Assembly: GCA_035606335.1 (NCBI GenBank)
Contig: DATNFP010000166.1
Span: forward strand, 1-8,678
Source: DATNFP01 sp035606335
Lineage (GTDB): Bacteria; Bacteroidota; Bacteroidia; Chitinophagales; Chitinophagaceae
Direction: 5' to 3'
DNA: 8,678 bases
Numbering within the stretch: position 1 is the stretch's first letter; each line of letters starts with the position of its first letter. A model generated the notes under the pieces. That model was not told where the DNA came from, searched no databases, and was given only the letters and a program-made list of their open reading frames with translations. This document shows positions 1 through 5,063 of this stretch, in pieces. The position numbers were made by a program, and so were the translations under genes.

Positions 1-2
1 TA

Positions 3-1427
3 AAAGCAGTATTGATACTCGGACACCTTGCCATTCCATACAGTGGAGATATTGCTCCTGATGGACATTCTCAGCACATGGGTGCGTGGCCGGCGGATAT
101 ATATTATGGGGTAATGGGTGGTAGTTGGACGGATGCAGATATAGATGATACCAGTGCTTCAGACCCTCAAAACTGGAATATACCAGGCGATGGCAAATGG
201 GATCAATATGCTATACCCGCTGCTGCAACATTGCAGGTGAGCCGGATAGACTTTTACAACATGCCGGATTTTGGTAGATCAGAAGCACAAATGATGTCAA
301 GCTATCTGGCGAAAGACCATTTATATAAAATGGATTCGTTACCGGTAATTCACCGGGGCCTTGTAAGCGATAATTTTGGCACATTTGGCGGAGAAACATT
401 TGCCGCTAACGGCTGGCGCAATTTTTCATCATTATTGGGCAGAGATAATGTATATAATATACCATTCATTTCCTCTTTGAATGACTCTTCTTATCAATGG
501 GCGTATGGTTGTGGTGCCGGTGCACCTACCAGTGCCGGCGGCATAGGGAGCACTGCTGATATTTCGTATAATAATATGAATGTGATCTTCACAATGCTTT
601 TCGGTAGTTGGTTCGGTGATTGGAATGAGCAAAATAATTTTTTACGCGCTCCACTCTGCGCCAATACACCTGCTCTTACTTCGTGTTGGGCAGGCAGGCC
701 TAACTGGTTTTGTCATCACATGGCTTTGGGAGAAAATATAGGTTACTCAGCCTTGTTAACACAAAACAACAGTATTTATACTCCTTCAGGATATGGAGCG
801 CAGTTTGTATATGTAGCCCTTTTAGGTGACCTTACATTGCGTACCGATTATATCAATCCTCCGAAAAATTTATCTATTAATAACCCAATCCATTCAGGCG
901 CGCTATTATTATGGACTGCATCGCCTGATAGCTCTGTATTGGGCTATTATGTCTATCGTTCAGATTCCATCTTTGGCAATTATCAGAGGTTATCTTCTAT
1001 GCTCACTACTACCTCGTTTACCGATTCATCAGGCAAAAACGGGTTGAAATATTATATGGTGAGAGCGGTGAAATTGCAACGTACACCTTCCGGAAATTAT
1101 TACAATCTAAGTATTGGAATAACAGATTCTGCTACAATTTCATATCCGGATTTGTATGTTACCAATTTACAATTGCTATCTGGCTTTTCAATTTATCCCA
1201 ATCCAGCACAAAATTCGCTTAACATTCATATACATAGTGCTAATCCGGCAAAAATTATGTTAATAATAAATGACCAGAATGGAAATAAAGTATTGTCCAC
1301 CTCTTATCAATTGAATTCAGGAGATAATTCCATTTCATTAAATGTATCAAAACTTCAACCAGGCACCTATACGGCATCATTAAGCAAAGACAACATAATC
1401 GTAACAAAAGAATGGATAAAGCTTTAA
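3..1427 (+). CDS. Secreted gingipain (C25)-like protein with Fn3 and T9SS sorting domains, 5'-truncated
   Basis: The reading frame is open to the left edge (Lys-Ala-Val precede the TTG at 12), so the true start lies upstream; residues here count from that TTG. Residues 1-280 resemble the C-terminal half of peptidase family C25: a buried strand ending ILGH, an acidic segment (WTDADIDD, 39-46), an SRIDF motif (78-82) where C25 has its GR motif, and GDLTLR (272-277) matching the usual GDPTLR close of the catalytic domain. The positions expected to carry the catalytic His (GHG) and Cys (CSTG) appear instead as GCGAG (166-170) and FGSWFGDW (197-204), so proteolysis is doubtful. Residues 284-372 look like an Fn3 domain (LLLWTASPD, GYYVYRSD, YYMVRAV). 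Residues 390-471 are a T9SS type A tail (FSIYPNP, LQPGTYTASL). It is expected to be secreted or surface-attached. The T9SS tail is certain; the C25 link is inferred from motif order only. It converges on the cupredoxin gene. Confidence 0.85.
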   Translation, partial: KAVLILGHLAIPYSGDIAPDGHSQHMGAWPADIYYGVMGGSWTDADIDDTSASDPQNWNIPGDGKWDQYAIPAAATLQVSRIDFYNMPDFGRSEAQMMSSYLAKDHLYKMDSLPVIHRGLVSDNFGTFGGETFAANGWRNFSSLLGRDNVYNIPFISSLNDSSYQWAYGCGAGAPTSAGGIGSTADISYNNMNVIFTMLFGSWFGDWNEQNNFLRAPLCANTPALTSCWAGRPNWFCHHMALGENIGYSALLTQNNSIYTPSGYGAQFVYVALLGDLTLRTDYINPPKNLSINNPIHSGALLLWTASPDSSVLGYYVYRSDSIFGNYQRLSSMLTTTSFTDSSGKNGLKYYMVRAVKLQRTPSGNYYNLSIGITDSATISYPDLYVTNLQLLSGFSIYPNPAQNSLNIHIHSANPAKIMLIINDQNGNKVLSTSYQLNSGDNSISLNVSKLQPGTYTASLSKDNIIVTKEWIKL

Positions 1428-1437
1428 TTGGCTCAAC

Positions 1438-1467
1438 AAAAAACGGATACCTTTTCAGGGGTATCCG
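1438..1467 (-). terminator. Intrinsic terminator of the cupredoxin gene
   Basis: Read on the minus strand, an 8-bp perfect stem (CGGATACC / GGTATCCG, arms at 1460-1467 and 1444-1451) with an 8-base loop is followed directly by six T residues (1443-1438). It begins 18 bases past the cupredoxin stop codon. On the plus strand the stem has no T-tract after it, so it should act mainly on the minus-strand transcript, although the hairpin could also protect the 3' end of the converging plus-strand mRNA. Confidence 0.82.
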
Positions 1468-1484
1468 TGGATTGGGGTAAATTT

Positions 1485-2096
1485 TTATCGCTGCACCGAT
1501 AATTTTTGTGCTGTCGTTCCATCCTTGGTGTCTATCTGCAAGGTGTACACGCCGGCAGGAATCGGGCTAATATTAAAATACGTATCGGATAATGCACTGT
1601 GAGTTTGCTCTAAGGTGCCTATATATCTCCCACTCAAATCGAATACCTTGATTGATATTACTGATACACTTCCATGCAGTTTTATTTCGGTGGATGCTGG
1701 ATTAGGAGTAATTGTAAATTCATTTAGCTTTTCCACATTATTTACCGAAAGGGGTGGCCCGACAATAAATTTACCTACCATACCCATGCTAAAATGAAAG
1801 TTGCATTGATAATTGTAAGTACCTTCTACTGCAGGCGTATACGTAAATGTTGTACTTGTTGAATTAAGAGGGTTGTTCCACGCTGTTGCACTGGTTGGGA
1901 TAGAGGTACTGGTTGTAGTATGCATTATACCTGTGCCATTATATATCCATACAATAGCATCACCAAGATGAATAGTTAAACTATCAGGAGTAAATGTAAA
2001 AGCATCTCCTACCCTGATCGTATCCGTAACTGCAAATGTTTTTGAGCTTGTAATGATCATTAGCCCCATCAAAAGAAATAAATGTTTCGCCTTCAT
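1485..2096 (-). CDS. Secreted cupredoxin (plastocyanin-like) with T9SS sorting domain
   Basis: A 203-residue precursor. I place the start at the ATG at 2096 because it opens directly into a signal peptide (Lys at 2 and 4, hydrophobic core, cleavage likely after TFA at residue 22). The frame extends upstream to 2159 but adds only a charged stretch unsuited to export. Residues about 24-113 form a single cupredoxin domain: HLGDAIVWIYN, then His59, then the YQCNFHFSMGM motif giving Cys98, His101 and Met106. The C-x2-H-x4-M spacing equals that of plastocyanin, so all four type 1 copper ligands are present. Residues about 125-203 are a T9SS type A tail (FTITPNP, KVFDLSGR, IPAGVYTLQI), so the copper domain should be delivered across the outer membrane. 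Electron transfer or copper binding outside the cell is inferred; the redox partner is unknown. No Shine-Dalgarno is visible, as is usual in Bacteroidota. It is a single-gene unit ended by the terminator at 1438-1467. Confidence 0.9.
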   Translation of the reverse strand: MKAKHLFLLMGLMIITSSKTFAVTDTIRVGDAFTFTPDSLTIHLGDAIVWIYNGTGIMHTTTSTSIPTSATAWNNPLNSTSTTFTYTPAVEGTYNYQCNFHFSMGMVGKFIVGPPLSVNNVEKLNEFTITPNPASTEIKLHGSVSVISIKVFDLSGRYIGTLEQTHSALSDTYFNISPIPAGVYTLQIDTKDGTTAQKLSVQR

Positions 2097-2203
2097 AAAA
2101 GTGATTTTAGCGTTAAAAAATATTATTCTAAAGTGTTTGGGGCTGAAATCGCGGGGCAACGCAAATATCCGAATAAAAAATGAAGTACAGTTCAGTTGCC
2201 CTT

Positions 2204-2231
2204 AGATTTTTTTAATGGTAAAAAGAAATCT
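2204..2231. promoter_or_regulatory. A+T-rich dyad in the divergent spacer, possible operator
   Basis: AGATTTTTTT (2204-2213) pairs with AAAGAAATCT (2222-2231) over ten positions, nine Watson-Crick and one G-T, around an 8-base centre. A further pair, CTTAG (2201-2205) and CTAAG (2238-2242), overlaps or flanks it. It lies between the divergent cupredoxin and dehydrogenase genes, with its centre about 30 bases before the -7 element at 2247. A regulator-binding site is possible; in A+T-rich DNA a chance dyad cannot be ruled out. Confidence 0.35.
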
Positions 2232-2246
2232 CTTATGCTAAGCCAC

Positions 2247-2254
2247 TAAATTTG
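2247..2254 (+). promoter_or_regulatory. Candidate -7 promoter element for the dehydrogenase gene
   Basis: TAAATTTG matches the Bacteroidota -7 consensus TAnnTTTG at every fixed position and lies 42 bases before the dehydrogenase ATG, predicting a leader of about 35 bases. No TTG (-33 element) is found 17-23 bases upstream; that place is taken by the dyad at 2204-2231. The call rests on one element only. Confidence 0.4.
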
Positions 2255-2296
2255 CCTCATTATTTTTAATACATTAGCCTTAAACTTTTGATCAAC

Positions 2297-3130
2297 ATGA
2301 AAATCTGGTTTATTACAGGAGTATCTAGTGGCTTTGGTAAAGCATTAGTCGAAGAGATTGTCTCTAAAGGAGATATGGTCATTGGAACACTAAGGAAAGA
2401 TTCGCAAATCGAGACATTTAATAACCAATATAATGGCAAGGCTTTAGCCATAAAAATGGACGTAACCAGAATCGATGAGATCAAAGTCGGGGTAGAAACA
2501 ATAATAGCCAAATATGGACAAATAGATGTGCTTGTGAACAATGCGGGCTATGGGTTGTTTGGTGCTATTGAAGAAGTAAATGAGCAGGAAGCGCGTGCAC
2601 AAATGGAAACAAATTTTTTCGGTGCTCTGTGGGTAACCAAAGAGGTACTACCTGTTATGAGGCAACAGCAATCTGGACACATTGTACAAATATCTTCAAT
2701 GGCTGGCTTTCGTGGCTCGCCTGGCCTCGGGATTTATAATGCCAGCAAATATGCCCTCGAAGGTTTTAGTGAAGCGCTGGCACAGGAAGTTGCCCCTTTT
2801 AATATAAAAGTCTCTATTGTAGAACCAGGGCCATTTAGAACACATTGGGCAGGGAATTCGTCTCAACGATCTGAGAAAATAATTGATGCTTATTCAGATA
2901 CTCCTGCCGGTCAGCGGATCAAAATTATACATGGCTATAGTGGCAAGCAGCCTGGAGATCCCGATAAAGCAGCACAGGCTATTCTAAAAATCGTTGAAGC
3001 CCCTGATCCCCCATTGCGCATTCCATTGGGCAAATCTGCAGTGAGTGTTATGCGTGACAAGTTAAGCAGTGTAGAAAAAGAGTTGCTTAAATGGGAACAT
3101 TTGGCTCTTGATACCGATTTTAATGATTAA
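2297..3130 (+). CDS. Classical short-chain dehydrogenase/reductase (SDR), NADP-type
   Basis: A full-length 277-residue cytoplasmic oxidoreductase of the classical SDR family. A TTG nine bases upstream is in frame, but the ATG at 2297 begins exactly at the first Rossmann strand (MKIWFITG). Motifs in order: TGVSSGFG cofactor loop (7-14); Arg33 after the second strand, suggesting NADP(H) over NAD(H); Asp55 of the MDVT adenine contact; NNAG (81-84); Asn106; catalytic Ser134, Tyr147 and Lys151 (YNASK); and EPGPFRT (176-182) near the nicotinamide. The C-terminal part (residues 183-277) is longer than in minimal SDRs and resembles the 17-beta-hydroxysteroid-dehydrogenase-like group often annotated only as 'SDR family oxidoreductase'. 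The substrate cannot be read from sequence and no neighbouring gene points to a pathway. It converges on the exported protein gene with a 16-base gap and no terminator in it. A candidate promoter lies at 2247. Confidence 0.95.
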   Translation: MKIWFITGVSSGFGKALVEEIVSKGDMVIGTLRKDSQIETFNNQYNGKALAIKMDVTRIDEIKVGVETIIAKYGQIDVLVNNAGYGLFGAIEEVNEQEARAQMETNFFGALWVTKEVLPVMRQQQSGHIVQISSMAGFRGSPGLGIYNASKYALEGFSEALAQEVAPFNIKVSIVEPGPFRTHWAGNSSQRSEKIIDAYSDTPAGQRIKIIHGYSGKQPGDPDKAAQAILKIVEAPDPPLRIPLGKSAVSVMRDKLSSVEKELLKWEHLALDTDFND

Positions 3131-3146
3131 CACTATCAATAAGCCG

Positions 3147-3677
3147 TTATAATAAAGCAAGCGATTGCATTACATGGTCTATGTATTCAAGACTTAGCTC
3201 TTCGTTTGCTTTGTTGTACATAAATGAAAATTGTATCTCTTTTCCATAATGATGTACAAAATAAACAATACATCTATTAAACCCGGCAGGAAGAACGCTT
3301 GTTTCAAAATGAAGCATTACGATCTTATCCGGAAAATACTTTGATCTGCTGCACTCAATTAATTTCAGAGCCGGATCACTTTGATAAGCTTTTAATTCCT
3401 TTTCAAGATCCTCTTTCGAACAATCAATATAATGTTTGGTATTGGTAAATATTCCATCTCTTGCTGTTATAAACAATAATATTCCAATGGTGCTATCATA
3501 ATATTCTCTATCGGATTCAATATCATGGATGCTATCAGCTGTCCTTAATAAGCTATTGGGTATTACCAGAGTATACCGGTAAAGATCACTGTTAATTGTT
3601 TTTTGTGCGAAGGAGACATTATTATGGCAGCAAACTAAAAAAATGAAAAATATCAATATGGTTTTTGATAGTTTCAT
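3147..3677 (-). CDS. Exported protein of unknown function
   Basis: A 176-residue protein I do not recognise. The ATG at 3677 opens a signal peptide: Lys2 and Lys5, a hydrophobic core at 7-15, and likely signal peptidase I cleavage after SFA (residue 24), leaving Gln at +1 as is frequent in Bacteroidota. Cys16 and Cys17 sit at the end of the core, but the residues before them do not make a good lipobox, so a lipoprotein is less likely. The mature part is about 150 residues, rich in beta-type segments (YRYTLVIP, GILLFITA, CIVYFVHHYG, IQFSFMYN) with a terminal helix (YIDHVMQSL), and has Cys86, Cys109 and Cys136. The pattern is reminiscent of small periplasmic alpha/beta proteins such as the PsbP/DcrB-like folds, but this is an impression only. 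It has no T9SS tail, so it probably stays in the periplasm. It follows the coiled-coil gene at 3732-4163 by 54 bases on the same strand and may share its transcript. Confidence 0.8.
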   Translation of the reverse strand: MKLSKTILIFFIFLVCCHNNVSFAQKTINSDLYRYTLVIPNSLLRTADSIHDIESDREYYDSTIGILLFITARDGIFTNTKHYIDCSKEDLEKELKAYQSDPALKLIECSRSKYFPDKIVMLHFETSVLPAGFNRCIVYFVHHYGKEIQFSFMYNKANEELSLEYIDHVMQSLALL

Positions 3678-3731
3678 GTGGGTAAGAACCCTGATAAGAT
3701 TATGTGAATATTATTACACTAAAATAGAATA

Positions 3732-4163
3732 TTATTTTGCTGCTTTTAATTCTTTTATTTTATACTGTACATCCAGAAATATGATGCCCTTTCCATTTGC
3801 AGTAATATATTCATAAATTATTAACGCCTTTCTATTTAGTTTATTTTTAAGGTCACTATCAGTAATACGATAAGCCAACTCAAATATCAGGTCTCCAAAT
3901 TCCCTTAGATGATCAATTGAAAACTCTTTATCTCTAATTAGATATTCCACCTCTTCTTTGTCATTCATTTCCAACACCTTAAAGAGATCAATATTAAGTT
4001 CAGATTCTAATGAGCTACTAACAACATTTAAAACATCCTTCTGTTCATTGTTTTGTTGCAACAGCTTATTGGTCAGCTTTGATAACAACAAGCTAATTTT
4101 ATCTATTTGCTTTTTCAATTTGTCTTCTTGTGCCATAAACTGATCTTCTCGTTTTAGCCACAT
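3732..4163 (-). CDS. Cytoplasmic coiled-coil/helical protein of unknown function
   Basis: A 143-residue protein with no signal peptide, membrane segment or Cys. Residues about 11-55 are Lys/Gln/Glu-rich with leucines at heptad-like spacing (LKKQIDKISLLLSKL), suggesting a coiled coil. After a short linker, residues about 58-143 look like helix pairs (FGDLIFELAYRI, LNRKALIIYEYI, DVQYKIKEL) of the kind seen in TPR-like helical repeats. The family is not recognised. Two starts are possible: the ATG at 4163, used here, and Met10 (ATG at 4136), which has the purine-rich AGAAGA about eight bases upstream. The coiled coil begins just after Met10, so the shorter 134-residue form is a serious alternative. 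The upstream promoter candidate at 4183-4210 suits either. It lies 76 bases downstream of ferritin on the same strand, followed after 54 bases by the exported protein gene; a two-gene unit with the latter is plausible. Confidence 0.75.
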   Translation of the reverse strand: MWLKREDQFMAQEDKLKKQIDKISLLLSKLTNKLLQQNNEQKDVLNVVSSSLESELNIDLFKVLEMNDKEEVEYLIRDKEFSIDHLREFGDLIFELAYRITDSDLKNKLNRKALIIYEYITANGKGIIFLDVQYKIKELKAAK

Positions 4164-4182
4164 AGGCTTGCATATCCCTACT

Positions 4183-4210
4183 TAAAAGTACGATAAATGG
4201 CATTGGTCAA
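4183..4210 (-). promoter_or_regulatory. Candidate Bacteroidota promoter for the coiled-coil gene
   Basis: On the minus strand TTG (4210-4208) is followed after 17 bases by TACTTTTA (4190-4183), which matches TAnnTTTG except at the last base. The 17-base spacing is at the short end of the range described for Flavobacterium-type promoters. Transcription would start near 4176, just ahead of the ATG at 4163, and about 40 bases ahead of the alternative ATG at 4136. It lies in the gap after the ferritin stop codon, so the downstream pair may be transcribed separately from ferritin. Confidence 0.35.
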
Positions 4211-4239
4211 GGAAAAACAAAATAGATTGGCTAATGTTT

Positions 4240-4791
4240 TTAGGGATTATCTGCAGTAACATCCTGAGCTAATTGGGCATCATCAGGCGTATTTCCTAAA
4301 TCCCTGTCCAGATTATATAAAGCATCATTACTGGCTTTTTCACCCCCTGCGATCTTAATTTTATCCAATAAATTAAGTGCAAGAGTTTCTTCTTCTGTTT
4401 GCTCTTTTACAAACCATTGCATAAAATTCCATGTAGCCCAGTCCTGTTCATCAAAACTCAATTTTACAAGATCATAAATGGTTTTTGTGTTACCTACTTC
4501 TTGGGTAAAGACTTTCTCAAAACAGTTATAAATGCTCACAGGGTCTGCATCGGGAGCGGGTATAGCATCTATTTTCACTTTGCCTCCCCTTTCAAGAATA
4601 TATTCTAATATTTTCATCATATGGTTACGTTCTTCCTGTGCGTGCCTGAAGAGAAAGTTAGCAATTCCTTCGTAACCCTGCCCATCAGCCCACGATCCAT
4701 ACGACAAATAGATTTGTGCGGCATGAGCTTCCTTGACCATTTGGGAATTTAGAGCCGCAGTAAGCTTCTCAGAAAGTCTGTTGGTTTTCAT
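4240..4791 (-). CDS. ftnA: Non-haem bacterial ferritin
   Basis: A 183-residue, full-length ferritin that oxidises Fe(II) with O2 or peroxide and stores it as a ferric mineral in a 24-subunit cytoplasmic shell. By alignment to the E. coli FtnA pattern, all diiron-centre residues are present: Glu21, Glu54 and His57 (in HAQEERNHM) and Glu98 for sites A and B, Glu134 bridging, plus third-site residues Glu53, Glu130 and Glu133, with Tyr28 and Gln131 (in WFVKEQTEEE). The four long helices run at about 5-36, 44-72, 90-118 and 121-149, followed by the short fifth helix (NDALYNLDRDL) and an acidic tail about ten residues longer than in FtnA. There is no haem-binding Met of bacterioferritin at the usual place. 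The ATG at 4791 is the natural start, directly before helix A. The upstream spacer (4792-4891) is shared with the divergent small membrane protein and holds overlapping hairpins at 4838-4860. I see no convincing Fur box or -7/-33 promoter. Confidence 0.97.
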   Translation of the reverse strand: MKTNRLSEKLTAALNSQMVKEAHAAQIYLSYGSWADGQGYEGIANFLFRHAQEERNHMMKILEYILERGGKVKIDAIPAPDADPVSIYNCFEKVFTQEVGNTKTIYDLVKLSFDEQDWATWNFMQWFVKEQTEEETLALNLLDKIKIAGGEKASNDALYNLDRDLGNTPDDAQLAQDVTADNP

Positions 4792-4837
4792 ATAAATTAT
4801 TTACAGTTGTTAGTTTTTCATTTTTACTCTATAACTG

Positions 4838-4860
4838 TGCCAACATCCTTTGGCAAGGAT
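4838..4860. repeat. Two overlapping, mutually exclusive inverted repeats between ferritin and the small membrane gene
   Basis: TGCCAA (4838-4843) pairs with TTGGCA (4850-4855) around a 6-base loop, and ATCCTT (4845-4850) pairs with AAGGAT (4855-4860) around a 4-base loop. The two share bases 4850-4855 and cannot form together. The second stem is followed on the plus strand by a short T run (4860-4863). The site is 47 bases upstream of the ferritin start and 31 bases upstream of the small membrane gene. A protein-binding dyad or leader hairpin is possible; the stems are short. Confidence 0.35.
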
Positions 4861-4891
4861 TTTATCATTACTAACCTAAAATCAATTGTAT

Positions 4892-5059
4892 ATGTCTGTA
4901 CAAGTCCGCAACCGTGAAGGAAAAGTTATTATAATAGATAATAGAAACAATTCTTTAGCAGTAATATTAGGATTTGCTTTTATTAGCAGCCTGATATTTA
5001 TGGCATGGTATAAAAAACACCAGGCCAAGTTAAAAATTGAAAAGCGAAGAGCAGAATGA
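4892..5059 (+). CDS. Small single-pass membrane protein (55 residues), function unknown
   Basis: An ATG at 4892 opens a 55-codon frame ending at TGA 5057-5059. The product has a polar N-terminal part (MSVQVRNREGKVIIIDNRNN), one hydrophobic segment of about 20 residues (21-40, SLAVILGF to FMAWY) and a strongly basic C-terminus (KKHQAKLKIEKRRAE). By the positive-inside rule the C-terminus should be cytoplasmic and the N-terminus periplasmic. The amphipathic organisation, with a clean Trp-Tyr interface at the end of the segment, favours a real gene over chance. The frame also fills the space exactly between the ferritin promoter region and the stop codon of the large surface-protein gene, ending four bases before it. 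No Shine-Dalgarno is visible. The family is not recognised; I know no function for it, and its position divergent from ferritin does not establish one. Confidence 0.65.
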   Translation: MSVQVRNREGKVIIIDNRNNSLAVILGFAFISSLIFMAWYKKHQAKLKIEKRRAE

Positions 5060-5063
5060 ATAA

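Noticed and set aside
826..1047. 73-codon plus-strand frame inside the C25-like gene
   Set aside because: Overlaps the Fn3-coding region in another frame and has no independent support.
2097..2159. N-terminal extension of the cupredoxin frame up to an ATG at 2159
   Set aside because: The added residues are charged and would bury the signal peptide 21 residues inside the protein; the ATG at 2096 starts it properly.
2162..2169. GATATTTG on the minus strand as a -7 element for the cupredoxin gene
   Set aside because: The first consensus T is missing and no TTG lies 17-23 bases upstream; one imperfect octamer is not enough.
3147..3677. Lipoprotein assignment based on Cys16/Cys17
   Set aside because: The residues before the cysteines (FLV, LVC) do not form a usual lipobox, whereas SFA-Gln is a good signal peptidase I site.
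3706..3736. Direct repeat GAATATTATT at 3706-3715 and 3727-3736, 21 bases apart
   Set aside because: The units are short and made almost wholly of A and T, in A+T-rich DNA, and the second overlaps the end of the coiled-coil coding region; chance is likely.
4860..4880. Possible Fur box (AATGATAA on the minus strand) upstream of ferritin
   Set aside because: Only one half-site resembles the consensus; there is no matching second arm.
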